Notes: generated by a model not told the origin, from the letters alone. Numbered from the stretch's first letter, positions 1-10,760 are shown. The stretch: 64,000 bases of DNA from Adiantum capillus-veneris (GCA_014529385.2 CM043963.1:70818412-70882411); one strand, 5' to 3'. Numbers and translations: made by a program.

Positions 1-119
1 CTGTACACATGTGTGCCCCACGTAACCACCTGGCTCTGAAAAATGGGCAATTATTTATTTGATGCACCATGCATGTATATGTACATATGCGCAACCCTTG
101 CTCCAAAAAACTCCTGACA
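1..119 (-). repeat. Element A 3' LTR, start only
   Basis: On the minus strand an LTR-like TGTCAGGAG begins at 119, directly after a purine-rich tract and the end of the integrase ORF. Only the first 119 bases lie in the window. The boundary is inferred, because the matching U3 of the 5' LTR is missing. Confidence 0.5.
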
Positions 120-138
120 TAATTTGCCCATCCCCTAG
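120..138 (-). promoter_or_regulatory. Element A polypurine tract
   Basis: The minus strand reads AGGGGATGGGCAAATTA immediately before the putative TG start of the 3' LTR. This is the expected place for the plus-strand DNA primer of reverse transcription. The tract is less pure than those of D, H and K. Confidence 0.45.
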
Positions 139-147
139 ACTGCTAGA

Positions 148-1372
148 TCATTCATGATCAGCAGCAGCAAAGAGAGATATGAGACTCGCCGCATCATAGG
201 TCTCCTCATCCCTCACCAACACTGCTTGATCCACAGACAAGTCATCTTGCTCCACCATCATCAATCTAGCATGATACAATTTAAGACGCAATCCATTTAC
301 CCTTGAATTATGTAGAACACCATCCAGGTTAGCTAGCTGATATGTGCCATTTGGAAAACACTCCACTACCTTGAAAGGGCCTTCCCACTTAATCTGAAAC
401 TTCTTTTGGAAGGTGTTGTCCAACTTACTGTTGTAACGCAAAACTAAGTCATGCTTCTTGATACCCTTACTTTTGACCTTTTCATTTATCTTTGACAAAG
501 CCTTATCCTGCATCTGCCCATAATGCTCCAATGCGCTCATCCTATCCAACTGAACCTCTTGTAACTGCAAGAGCCTCTCTTTGAATGCATCACTAGGCGG
601 CCCAAGCAACTTCTCTAACATCTTGACTGCAGGCAACTCTACCTCCACAGGCAATAGTGCTTCCTTTCCATACACCAAATGAAATGGAGTAAACCCTGTA
701 CCTGTCTTTCACCGAAGTACGGTAAGCCCATAATGCACTAGGCAATTCCCAATCCCAATTCTTTCCTTGGTGCTCTGCACTTTCGAAAGAATCTGTACCA
801 ACCGCCATTGAATCTTTCATTTAAGCCCATTACACTGTGGGTAATAAGGAGTGGTTATGCTAGTGCCTAATCTTCATCTTTGCGCATAATAAGTCTAGCA
901 GTTTAGCTCTAAATCCTGGCCCCTTATCTGAAAGTAGCTCTAATGGCACCCCAAACTTGCAACATATTTCATCATACACAAATTTTTGCCACATCCTTTG
1001 CAGTGATTTGTTTTACCGCTATAGCCTCTGTCCATCTAGAAAGATAGTCCCTCTGCCGTCAAGATAAAGCTTTTTGCCCCTGCTTGTGAAGTAACCGGGC
1101 CTATTGCATCAATCCCCCACTTTTCAAACACATCAACGCCATAATCGATTTTCGTAGCTCTGGCTTCAACACTCTCTTCCCAAATGCTTGACACCGAATG
1201 CAAGACCTACACCAATGGTGAACATCCTTGTGCAAACTAGCCAGACATACCCCTCTTGCAAGATCTTATGCAAAGTGATCTTTAAGAGCAAATGGCCGCC
1301 ACATGCGCCTTCATGATTCTCTTCCAACACTCTGTAAAGCTCCTTTCTCCCCGCCAAGTACACACGTCTCAA
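148..1372 (-). pseudogene. Element A integrase, broken
   Basis: The minus-strand frame at 1372-1166 holds the zinc-binding H2C2 region (GACGGH followed by a garbled CxxC side). Bases 1160-680 hold the D,D-35-E core, but no frame stays open there. The frame at 678-148 restores the C-terminal region, beginning MVYGKEALLPVEVELP, a typical gypsy motif just after the core, and ending in the DNA-binding tail with KIKWEGPFKVVE and NGTYQLANLDG. The family joins element cDNA to target DNA. Here the core is destroyed by frameshifts, so it cannot act. Confidence 0.8.
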
Positions 1373-2174
1373 ACACGAGATCAGCCCCTTTCATGTATAA
1401 GACATCACCAATCAATTTGTACCTGTATGCTCTATGCACAAAACCATACTTCTTAGACTTCTGAATCTCCTTTGGAATGATTCCTGTTAGCAAGAACTCC
1501 TCTTCTTGAGCCAAACTTTCCCGGCCATGATAAAGAGGTAAAGTGGTCCTCAACACAAATAGCTCCCCAATCATGCTTTGAGCTGCTTCATGTGCCTCTC
1601 CATTTAGAGCACGTTCAATGTGTCTGATGCTCCATGCTTCAAACTTTTTTAACAGGCCTTTAATTCTGAAGCACATTTCCTTCAATGAGGTGTTCTTGCT
1701 CTTCCACACACCCAGCACTTGCTTCACCACTAACAAGGCATCACCTTTTATGCTCAGCCTTCGAACCCCATGCTTCAAAAAAATGTGTAATCCGGCTTCC
1801 AGAGTAGCATATTCAGCCTCATTGTTACTATGAGCATCCAATTTGAACCCTCTCTTGCATACTAGCTTCCCCTCTAGATCATAAAGTGCTATACCCCCTG
1901 AAGCTGTATCATGGCTCTTTCTGTATGAACCATCAAAGAAAAACACATGTGCATTGCTCATCTGTGGCACTTCTTCAACTACCTTTCTCACCACCTCTTC
2001 CTTAACAATAAGGGGATTCTCCTTGTAGATCAACAAATCAGCTAGGGTAGCCCTTGTACTATCTTCCACTAGAAAAGAGAACTCAAACTCTTGCAGCTCA
2101 ATTACCCATTTCTTCACCACATTTGACATGTTAGTGCCATTAATTAACTGTGGCAAAAAGGCATAACTAGTCAA
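1311..2174 (-). pseudogene. Element A RNase H region with second (archaeal-type) RNase H
   Basis: This 287-residue minus frame continues from the RT ORF after a frameshift near 2180. Residues 1-60 are the tail of the first, gypsy-type RNase H (KKWVIELQEFEFSF). From about residue 75 a second RNase H fold is visible: FFFDGSYRK supplies the first Asp, SNNEAEYATLEAG the Glu and IKGDALLVVKQ the second Asp. The last catalytic Asp is not visible (NGEAHEAAQ at that place). Dual RNase H is a known hallmark of Tat-like gypsy elements. The frame overlaps the start of the integrase zinc region. Confidence 0.8.
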
Positions 2175-2186
2175 GAAAACAAAAGG

Positions 2187-3698
2187 TCATGGTAGCAAAT
2201 AATGACGAAATCGTTGACAAGCAAATATTACACTAGCCATCACTGGCTCTACTTCCGAGAACTTTCTCTCCGCTACCAACTTCACTCGGCTTGCACAATA
2301 CACTAGCCACATATAATGGCTGCCCTTCCCCTTTTGCAATAGCATGGCTCCAATGGCATCATCCCCTACTGATGGATTTACATAAAACACTTTCTCCCAA
2401 TCAGGAGCCTGCATGGCTGACAACCCCCCTAACACCTCTTTCACCTCTTGAAACACTTCTTCACACTTGTCATCCCATTGCAATGGATCATGCTTTGCCA
2501 CTTGCTGTAATGGATAAAGAAGCTGCAAAGAAAATGGAATAAACCGTGCCATGTACTTCACTTTGTGTATAAAAGTTGCCAATTGCTTCGTACTCGTAGG
2601 TGATGGAAGAAGAATAATAGACTTAACCTTATCTGGATCAGCCTCAATGCCATTTTCTGACACCATATGGCCCAATAACTTCACCCTTGGGTATGCTAGA
2701 TGACATTTCTTTGGATTTAGTTGTCCTCCACATTCATCATATCGAGCCAATACCATCTGCAACTTCTCATGGTGTTCAGCCCTACTGCTATAAACAAAGA
2801 AGTCATCCATAAAAGCTTTAACACAACTACCAATGAATGGTTCCAACACCCAATTTGCTCTCTCTTGATAGAAGGAAGGTCCATTTGACAACCCAAATGG
2901 CAATACTGTGTAGCAATAGTAGCCCCATGGCATAATAAAAGTGGTCTTTGTGCGGTCTTTAAGAGCAATCTTCAATTGAAAATAGCCTGAAAAACCATCA
3001 CACCCACTGTACCTCTCATAACCTGCCATTGAATCCAAGATCTGATCGATGAATGGAAGAGGATATGGGTTCTTCTTAGTGGCTGTGTTTAAGGGTTTAA
3101 AATCTACACAAATTCTCCACTTCCCATCCTTCTTTGGAATGACTACAACTGGACTCACCCATTTCGTGGTCTCCACAGGGACTATGAACCCTGCCTTCAA
3201 CAACTTGTCCACCTATTCTCGCAAGGCTTCCATTTTCTCTTGACCCATCCTTCTTAGCCTTTGCCACACTGGCTTAGCACCTTCTTTCAGCTCTATATAC
3301 ATCTCTTCACCCTTGAACCCTCTGATCTCTTCATATGAAGTAATGAACAAATTAGGAAAACTAGCCAGCATGTGCAAATATATATCCTTCTCCATAGCTG
3401 AGAGGTCTCCACTGATCATTTGTGTCATCAATTCCTGCTTCTTTGACAACTCAACCTTGGTTTGCATCAGCCCTTCAATCACTTCATAAGGCCCTTCACT
3501 TTCATCTTCAACCTCATTCGTAAATGCAAATAAACCAAACTCCTGGATTTCTTTGTCCATCAAAAGAAATGCAACATCAGCATCCTCATCACTACTGGTA
3601 GTGCTATCACTGTCCACATCTGTCACCATGGAAGAGTCTTCATCACTAGACTCATCCTCATCTTCATAAAGCTCCTCTAATCGTTTCCTTGTGTCCAT
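2187..3698 (-). pseudogene. Element A reverse transcriptase and acidic pre-RT linker
   Basis: The linker (3698-3213) is acidic (EDEDESSDEDSS) and leads into the RT. An in-frame TAG at 3215-3213 separates it from the rest (3212-2187). RT motifs in order are WVSPVVVIPKKDGKWRICVD, NPYPLPFIDQILD, GFSGYFQLKIA and the catalytic FMDD (KAFMDDFFVYS). The thumb and the start of the gypsy RNase H (YCASRVKLVAERKFSEVE) follow. The frame is lost near 2180. The domain copies element RNA into DNA; the active site is present but the ORF is interrupted. Confidence 0.88.
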
Positions 3699-3710
3699 AT
3701 TATGAAGCTT

Positions 3711-4222
3711 CTAGGTACTTGTCTTTCCATAGAAGCTAATCGTACCATGTCGCCAATCTTGAACAGCTCCCACTGCACGTAACCATGGTCTGCCCAGTAT
3801 AATAGGATATGCTCCCAACCCTGCTGGCATCACATGAAAATCAACCACTGCCTTTGCATCATATGCCTCCACTTCTAAGCTCTTTACAACACCCAAGCAT
3901 TTTACTTTTTGATGGTTTGCCAATCTGATCCGAAAACCTGACACCCCAGCCCCATCTTCTCAACGCATGAGTGTGTCATGACGCATATTTGGGCTCCGCC
4001 ATCCACATAACCTTGTCCCAAATTTTTTCTTTTATGCCACACATCTACTATTGGACAAATTTCTGGTAGCTCATCCATTGCCAACACCTTTACTGAACCT
4101 CTCTCTGGCTCTTTCTCCATTGGGTTAACCATCCTCTTCCACTGTCGCTTTAGCTTAGGCACCATCTCTATAAGCTGCCCAAAAGTAACATCTACCTTCC
4201 TGGTCGTCAGATCCTCCTTCAA
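3711..4222 (-). pseudogene. Element A retropepsin
   Basis: The first half (4222-3902) carries the catalytic loop GYVDGGAQICVM. The second half lies in another frame (3944-3711) with the C-terminal signature PIILGRPWLRAVGAVQDW, so a frameshift falls near 3940. The active-site triplet is DGG, not the usual DSG or DTG; the same triplet is found in D and H here and in several plant gypsy lineages. The enzyme would cleave the Gag-Pol polyprotein inside the particle. Confidence 0.82.
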
Positions 4223-4245
4223 GTCATAGCTTAATTGCCCATCCC

Positions 4246-5553
4246 CTAGTGGAAAATCTGAAACATGAAACTTTCGACGAGCTCTCCTTTTCCTCTTGGC
4301 CTTGACATCCTCGCCTTCATGGCTCTTTCCTTCTTCTTACTAGGACCTGGGGCACTTCTTCCTTCCTTATCCTCTGTGGTCCTCTTCCCAATAGGCATCA
4401 CTAATGTATCCTCTAGCTTTGATGCCTTCTCCAAGGTGACTACACTTAGCACTTTTGTCTTTCCCTTTTCCTCCTGGGTCAGTCCACTGGTTCCTTCATC
4501 TCCCTTAATTTCTATGCCATAATCATTTGACCTAGTTAGCACCTGTCTTGGCAATGGATACATGTCTCCCCCCATCCTTGGTGGCTTATCACATTGCGGG
4601 CTGATGTGACCCAACTCTCCACAATTGTAACATGTGGGCGTCTGCCTCCAAAACCTACCATTGCTTTGTCCAACACCATTCCTAGGCCTTTCTTCACCTC
4701 CTGGCTGATTTGCAAACCTCCCTCAACCTCGATTATTTCCCACTTGACCTAGCATGTTTAGGCTGAGATTCTTCATCAAATCTACCACTTGCCTCATGTA
4801 TTGCCTTAGCCCATCATCTTGCACCGATGTAGTGACCACTGCTGGCATAACCTGAGTAGTAACAGGAACCACTGGTTCATGATGAACCCCTGACATGCGA
4901 CCTTGTAAAGACTCTATAGGCTGAAATTCAGACCTCATGGGCAAAGACTCCACCCCTAACTGGATCATTTTCCTCAACTTCCACTCTTTGTTCCTTGCTA
5001 CCTCTAGTGCATCTTCATATGCCCTAGGCTTCTTTAGCTCAACTCTCCAATGTATATTCTCCCAAAGACCAGCCAAGAACCTGTCCTTCTTCATCATGTT
5101 AGGCGGGGGTACCTATGGTGCTAAGGCCTTGCACATTCGCTCCCATGCCAATGAGAACTTACATATGTACGCATCTACTGGCTCACCTTCCTTTTGCACC
5201 AAACCTTGTACTTCTTGCCACACTTTGTCAGGATCTTCTATCTTCACAAACTCCACTTCCAACCCATGCCGTAGATTGTCCCAACTCAACCTTATAGGTG
5301 GATCAGCCACACGCAACTCCTCTTCAAATTCTTTAGACCAAACTCGTGCATCACTCTTCAAACAAATTTGGAGAAGGCGTAACATCTGCGCGGGGTCATG
5401 AATCTGGTTGCTAACGCAGGCAACCTCCATCTTTTCCAAAAATTCTTCCACATCTTCATCACTTCTTCCATGAAACTCCGGATAAGACAAAGCCATGGCT
5501 ACCCAAGTTATAATGCTTTGAGAACCCCTTCGAACACACGTGCAAGAACCCAA
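4246..5553 (-). pseudogene. Element A gag (capsid and CCHC nucleocapsid)
   Basis: One minus frame runs through 5553-4246 with in-frame stops at 5115-5113 (TAG) and near 4725 (TGA). The likely start is the Met at 5496 (MALSYPEFHG); the ORF also has an earlier Met at 5553. Capsid features are YPEFHGRSDEDVEEFLEKM and LLQICLKSDARVW. A CCHC zinc knuckle CYNCGELGHISPQC lies near 4655-4610, followed by a basic, Lys-rich tail. Gag builds the particle and binds the RNA. The stops disable it. Confidence 0.85.
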
Positions 5554-6557
5554 AACTTCTCACTACCCAATCCCCACAAACTTCAATGGATCTCAACTTT
5601 AGATAAGGACAAACACATGCACATCAAATGAGTTTTCATAGTTAATCATCGGAATTACAATAGGCAAAGGACATTCCAGGACCTCTCTTAATCTTCTCGA
5701 CCTGAACATAAAGACTATGCGCTGCTGGAAAAAATCTTCCTGGACACATGAACATTTATCTGGATTCTCTGAGTTAAATGAAAAGGAGTGAATTGAGGGC
5801 CATTTTGATCATCCATTAAAGCCAACCATGAAGCTCCCAAGAAGGCACACCTGACTTAACCTCTGATTTTGCCAAAATTTCAGCAGCATAATAGCATAAA
5901 TGGCTCAAAAGACCAAGAAACCAGCCATCATAACTTGGAAAAATTTTGACAGAGTTTCCCCAGAAGTAGAGCTGCAGTAGGAACCCAAAATATAGACTGT
6001 ATATATATGCATAAACTGTCAACAATAGAACCCGAGCATCAAATAGGACTCACTAGTACATAGCCTATGGCGAGGTCACGAAAAGGGTGCTTCAGCTACC
6101 TGTATCACCGAAAGGATCTCCACATTTGAGAATCCCCCAGCTCAATAAAACCTTACGCTATCGACCCTCACACGAAGGCTCATGCAAATCACGTATAGTC
6201 AAGTCTCAGAAATAACTATCTTCCAGACCAAGTCTCAAAAATGGCTGTGACTACCAAATAAAACCAAATATGGCTCCACAAAGGCGTACAATGGCAGTTT
6301 CCACAAGTAACGTACAATCCAGCAGCAGATAATGCGCTCAAACAGGCGCCAAATGATGCATACCCACAACAACTGCAAGTGACACCATTGCTAGTATATC
6401 ACTGTACTCCAGCTACCTGTCCTTGTGTGAATCACCTGTACCTGTACCTGTTCGTGTAACCTATAATCTGTAACCTGTAATCTACAACCAGCAACTTGTA
6501 ACCTGTAATCCCGAATCTCGAAGCTTGAAGCCCGAAGCAGAAGGTACTCGAAGAAGA
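5554..6557 (-). other. Element A 5' leader, no gene
   Basis: About 1 kb lies between gag and the primer-binding site. The short ORFs here show no recognisable domain and are probably chance. Bases 6410-6515 hold a degenerate short tandem repeat based on GTAACCTGTAATCT and CTGTACC. I see no match to the paired leader ORFs of D and H. Confidence 0.6.
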
Positions 6558-6575
6558 TCCTCAGTGGGGGCACCA
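6558..6575 (-). promoter_or_regulatory. Element A primer-binding site
   Basis: The minus strand reads TGGTGCCCCCACTGAGGA, six bases after the LTR end. It is the complement of a tRNA-like 3' end terminating in CACCA. The same 18-mer is at 52698-52715 (H), and close variants are at 8269-8286 (B) and 24486-24503 (D). I cannot name the tRNA with certainty. Confidence 0.75.
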
Positions 6576-6581
6576 AAAGAA

Positions 6582-6763
6582 TGTGAGCAGGATGGAAACA
6601 CATAGAACGCCTCTATAACGACCCGACACACACTCTTGGGAAGATACACACACACACTATGGGGCACCACTCGGCTTACACAACACACCTAGCCGAGACA
6701 AGGAACACACCGATGGAGCGAGAGGAGAGAGACTATTCGTTTACCCACTCCACACAGAGAGAT

Positions 6764-6794
<31 letters not shown>

Positions 6795-7103
6795 AAAAAA
6801 CTCAGCTCAAAAGAGGAGAATTTTTTATGTTTAGATACAATAGATCTTGGGCCAACACCAATGGGGCAAGCAGCTCACACAATACGGGTAAAATATGCCA
6901 GATACAATCACAAACTGGAGCAGAAGCTTCGCTCATAGGAGAAACTTACACAGCAAAAATAGCAGAAAAAAAGTGAGAAATTTGGCAGAATGGACAACGC
7001 CATTGCGTCCGGAATGGCCCAAAACCCCAGTCTACAATGTCAAAGTGCTCAAATCCGACCTCGGATGAGCAGTTTACGGCCAAAACAGGCTCCAAAATGA
7101 GCG
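6582..7103 (-). repeat. Element A 5' LTR, truncated
   Basis: The minus-strand LTR ends in CA at 6582, next to the primer-binding site. It can be followed to 7103, where element B sequence starts. It includes a CA microsatellite at about 6764-6792. It has no overlap with the 3' LTR piece at 1-119, as expected if U3 is missing here. Confidence 0.6.
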
Positions 7104-7271
7104 TGCTCTATATATTCCATGGCATGGCCCTATTGGTAGTATGCAAGAGGGAGAGAGAGAGAGCTTCTTTGGTGAGCTATGGTGGCGAGCGCCAGGGGCG
7201 CTGCGCAGGCGGAGATCAATGCAGGAGGCACGCGCCCTATGGGGTGCCGAAATTTTAAAAGGAGAGAGAGG

Positions 7272-7306
7272 GGGCAATAGCAATATCGCTATTGCCTCCC
7301 CCCCTT
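7272..7306. repeat. Hairpin 1 in element B LTR
   Basis: The arms GGCAATAGC (7273-7281) and GCTATTGCC (7288-7296) are exact reverse complements around a 6-base loop, followed by a C run. The right LTR keeps an eight-base version at 22851-22874. Confidence 0.7.
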
Positions 7307-7542
7307 AGGTAAGAGGAAAATCCCGCGGAGGTTAAAAGCATAGAGAGGGTGAGAGAGTTCGAGGCCCATTTCAAAGCCAGACAAGTCCCAAATGGCGACC
7401 AAGAAAGGCTAGGACCAAAGAAGAGGAGAGAGAAAAGAGGCCTGGAGGATGTCGGATCAAAGCAAGGCCAGTAAATGGTAGTGCAAGGTTGAGTTCCAAA
7501 GAAGTAAAAGTGGAAATGAAAAAAATAAAAAAAAGGCCTAGA

Positions 7543-7586
7543 GGGCATTAGCGACATCGCTAATGCCCCCCCCCCCCCCCCCCCCC
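7543..7586. repeat. Hairpin 2 and poly-C tract in element B LTR
   Basis: Perfect 12-bp arms, GGGCATTAGCGA (7543-7554) and its complement (7557-7568), surround a 2-base loop. They merge into 21 consecutive C at 7566-7586. The right LTR repeats this at 23114-23139 with 49 consecutive C (23137-23185). Confidence 0.85.
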
Positions 7587-8268
7587 AAAGTGCAAAGGAG
7601 AGAAGAAGAGAGCAGATGAAGCAAGGTGGTGCCCCCCTTCCCAAGAGATACCAAAAATGGGTGCCATATGGACCAATTAGATGGAAATTTCCCAAATTGA
7701 ACCCCCCACCCTATAAAAGTAAAAAATTGATCAAATTTAGGGCTTTTTGGCCTAGTTTTGAGCCCGTTTTGAAGCCTCCAAAGGGGAGCTTTTGGACAGA
7801 GGATTGTGCCTATCAAAGCCCTTTGTATCTCTCTTGTGTAAATGGCCATGGTGATGGAAGTGTGCATTTGTATAGGTGTTTTGGTGAGTGCAATCGAGTC
7901 ATCGTTGCCTTCCGTGTTGTTGTTTCCCCTTCCCCCCTTCTCTTTCTCCTGCTTTCATGCTTCTCCTCGGTGTCGGTTGTGTGGAAGTGTGTGCCCCCTG
8001 GACCGATGGTGTTTTGAGTGAGAGAGTGAGATTGAGTGGTTGTTTGCGTGTGTAAGGGTGGAGACAGGCCGTGGCAGCAGGTGTGCGTCGTGTGGTGGTT
8101 TTGTAGAGTGTGTGAGCAGTGGCAATCGAGCACGCGGTGGTCTGCTAGTGTGAGTTGTGTGTTCGAAGGTGTTTTCCGAGAGAATAGGGGTGCTGTGAAT
8201 ACCCTGAGCTATAGAGAGGCCCTTTTGTTTGTGCTGGGCGTGTTCCCCCATTCCCCCTATCCATCTTC

Positions 8269-8286
8269 TAGTGCCCCCACTGAGGA
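8269..8286 (+). promoter_or_regulatory. Element B primer-binding site
   Basis: TAGTGCCCCCACTGAGGA differs at one base from the primer-binding site of A and H and lies at the same distance from its LTR. This fixes the 5' LTR end near 8263. The TGATATCAAAGC at 8305 resembles a Met-tRNA site but is worse placed. Confidence 0.7.
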
Positions 8287-8371
8287 GTATTTTGATGCTC
8301 CTAGTTGATATCAAAGCGGTGATTTTTGTGATGCCAAAGGTGCGGCCTTTGAAGAGCAGGTGCTGCTAGTG

Positions 8372-10317
8372 ATGGCTTGGGCAGGATTTCCCATTTTCAC
8401 TGGGGTTGAAGATGCGGAAACTTGGCTTCAAGACTATGGGTTGTTCCTGTTGGAAAGCGATTTATCGAGAGAAGATGGTGCGGTATAGGTGTTCCCGCTC
8501 CTAGTTCGTGGTAAAGAAAAGCTATGGTTTGATAGCCTTGTGAAGAAGAAAAGGAAGATTGTGATGCCGTGGAGGCGTCTTTTTGAAGCAGATTTATTGC
8601 GGATGTGCAGCTAGATGAGGTCAAGCGAAAGCTAGACAGATTGAAGCAAAGCTTGGAGGGAGATTTTCAAGCGTCCGAATGGGAGTTCGAAGCCCTTTGG
8701 GGGAAATTAATCAAGGTAACTGCTGCAAAAAAGGCCAGTTTTTTGAAGTTGTGTAAGTTTATGGATTGCGTGCATGAAGAAGTGCGAGATAAAGTGGAGG
8801 TAGATGGCCCAATGTCGTATGAGGAGGCGGTAGCTCTAGTGAGAGGGCGAACCAAAAAGATTTTAAATAAGTGTGAGGCTAGGCAGGGTTTGCCAAATGC
8901 TGTGATGCCAAAGCAGTGTGAGGTGGTGGTAGCCGAGCCAAAGGTGGTGCGAAGAGAAGTGCAAGTGCAAAAAGAATCAAGGGTTCTTTGGCTGCAAAGA
9001 GACAGAATGGTTCCTATGCCGAAGATGCCGGCTAGAACAGTTCCAATTATGGAGGAAGTGCACGTGGTTCCAGAGTGGACAAAGAGTGTGTTACCGAGTT
9101 CGAGTGAAGATGTTGAAGCTCCGTTGAAGTGTGATAAAGAGCAAGAAGTACGGTTTGCAGATGAGGTTGAAGCGGTGAAGCTAGAGGAGATTCTTGAGCT
9201 TGAAACCGAAGAGGAGACTGGGTCAAATGACAGTGGATCTATGGATGCAGATACAAGTTGGGAGACGGAGTTCTCTCAATCCAGGTATGAGTTCGACCTC
9301 TTACATGTGAGTGGAGAGGCAATGAATATGTGCGTGGAGCAGCATGAAGTGCAAGCCAAGGTGCTTAGTGGAGACCAAATGGAGCAGTCTAGGCCAACAT
9401 GTGGTGAAGAGCGTGTAAAACTGGTGTGCAGTGCCATGCTAATGGCCATGTTAGTAAATGTAGCAGTGGAATATTCCATAGTCGAGCAGCATGAAGTGCA
9501 AGCCGAGGTGCTTAGTGGAGACCAAATGGAGCAGTCTAGGCCAACATGTGGTGAAGAGCAGGTAAAACTGGTGTGCAGTGCCATGCTAATGGCCATGTTA
9601 GTAAAGGTAGCAGTGGAATATGCCATAGTGGTGCATCAGGTGCAAGGTTTTTCCAAAAGGTGTGAAGCAGTTGTACCTATGGAAGAGGACGAGGAGGATG
9701 CGGTAGAGAACGAGTTTCTCTCTTCCTTGGTAGAGCTTGAGGATGCGGTGGTAGAAGAGCAGGTAATTGTAGCGGACAAGCAAGCGGTGGTTATCAACCT
9801 TGAAGGGCCAATTGACAAGGAGGAGCTCGACGATGCTGGAATTGAGTTCATGGTAGGTGAAAAGGACAATATGGAGTCAAAATTAGAGGTGATTCCTGTG
9901 CAGTCAGTGCCTTCTATGACAGGTGATGCAGATTCCAAGGCAATGTCCAAGCTTTATAAGGAGTTCTGTGAGTGGTGGTTGAAGGGAATTCTAATCAAGG
10001 TAGCTGTGCAGTATGATGTTGGGCAGGTACAGGATCTTCTAGTCGAGGATCTAGCTTTACATGGATGGGATGGCGGGTCAGGTAGGTCGCAAGTGTTGGT
10101 TGAGCAGGATGGTGAGTACGAAGGTGCTCTATTTGGTGTTCTTGAAGGTGCTTTGTTGCGAGTGGGCAGTTTTCCAAGGAGTGCCTGGAGTGGTAGAAGC
10201 ATGATGTTGGCAGTTTGGTTATGCAGTTGGATATGTGCCTTGGTGTGGCACTATGAAAAGTTTTTACAGGTGGATGGAAGAGACCAATGCAAGGTGTTTG
10301 ACCCAGGAGGTTGGTGA
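8372..10317 (+). pseudogene. Element B gag-like ORF with 49-residue tandem duplication
   Basis: The likely start is the ATG at 8372 (MAWAGFPIFTGVEDAETWL, the usual gag N-terminal pattern). A TAG at 8486-8488 and a frameshift near 8600 interrupt it; the long frame then runs from 8605 to 10317 (570 residues). Residues 1-110 resemble the gag capsid core (MSYEEAVALVRG). An acidic stretch follows, then two tandem 49-residue units (9334-9480, 9481-9627) and a divergent tail with WWLKGILIKVAVQYDVG, a faint third unit. No zinc knuckle is seen. The protein would form or join particles supplied in trans; that role is inferred. Confidence 0.65.
9334..9627 (+). repeat. 147-bp in-frame tandem duplication inside element B gag
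   Basis: Units 9334-9480 and 9481-9627 have a period of exactly 147 bp (49 codons) and differ at only a few bases. The period keeps the reading frame. The duplicated peptide begins VEQHEVQA and contains CSAMLMAMLV, a hydrophobic stretch. Confidence 0.92.
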
Positions 10318-10760
10318 CAGGTAAAGCAAGGAGTTGGGCAACCCGTATGAGCAAAGAAAGTGGGTAGCAAGTGCCAGTTTTATACATATGTTAGGTGTTT
10401 TTGCAGTGTACAGAGAGTTTGTTTTGGGTGTGCAATTTTTTAGTGCAATAAGGCCATGTGTGGTTGAACATAAATGTTCAACGAGGGGGTAGGCAATGAT
10501 GGTGCAGCCAAAGTTGGTCCGAGCTAGGAGATGGTCTATGCCAGGCAGAGGCACCATGTGAGTGCAGTGCAAAAGACTAGGGCAGGTACCAAAGCCCTAG
10601 GCAGCCCAAGGATAGCGGAGGTGTATGCGCAAAGCGGTTTTTTAGGCCAAAGGTGTGCTGCAAAGAGCCAAGGAGTTTGGTGGCCTACTGTGCCCGAGAT
10701 GTGGGTTTTATGTGCAAGAATGTAGTGTTCAGTGTGCTTTCCAAGACTGTTGGAGGGGAG
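10318..10760 (+). other. Element B internal non-coding stretch left of C
   Basis: No convincing ORF. A perfect hairpin GTTGAACA-taaa-TGTTCAAC lies at 10463-10482 and is followed at once by GAGGGGG (10483-10489), which looks like a polypurine tract. If that is the true tract, the U3 of B would start here and the LTR would be longer than the 1.2 kb given. The purine-rich bases before 22604 are the alternative. Confidence 0.45.

Larger units (their letters stand above)
1..7103 (-). mobile_element. Element A: decayed Ty3/gypsy retrotransposon
   Basis: Read on the minus strand the order is partial 5' LTR (7103-6582), primer-binding site, leader, gag, protease, reverse transcriptase, RNase H, integrase, polypurine tract and the start of the 3' LTR, which leaves the window at base 1. 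This gag-PR-RT-RH-IN order defines Ty3/gypsy. A second, archaeal-type RNase H after the RT points to the Tat-like branch. Several stops and frameshifts make it non-functional. The 5' LTR stops at 7103, where element B begins, and no matching U3 is seen there, so the 5' end is truncated. Confidence 0.9.
7104..8263 (+). repeat. Element B 5' LTR
   Basis: It starts at TGCTCTATATATT and ends at ctatcca, five to six bases before the primer-binding site. It matches 22604-23839 almost throughout; the right copy has an extra segment of about 75 bases near 22720-22800 and a longer poly-C tract. A TATA box (tataaaag) lies at 7712-7719, which places U3 at about 600 bp. Two perfect hairpins occur in U3. 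Both ends are inferred from the repeat comparison. Confidence 0.72.

Noticed and set aside
5816-6025. A 69-codon ORF in the element A leader as a counterpart of the D/H leader ORFs.
   Set aside because: No sequence similarity to those ORFs and no conserved motif.
6558-6575. tRNA gene fragment.
   Set aside because: Only 18 bases match a tRNA 3' end, and the place directly after an LTR identifies a primer-binding site.
7255-8314. Overlapping minus-strand ORFs rich in Gly, His or Phe in the B LTR (and again at 22535-23860).
   Set aside because: They arise from poly-C and low-complexity sequence within an LTR and have no domain.
8305-8318. TGATATCAAAGCGG as the element B primer-binding site.
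   Set aside because: A near-perfect copy of the A/H site lies closer to the LTR end at 8269-8286.
9276-10387. Minus-strand ORFs opposite the B gag.
   Set aside because: Shadow frames; the plus frame is longer, has gag-like motifs and keeps frame through the duplication.
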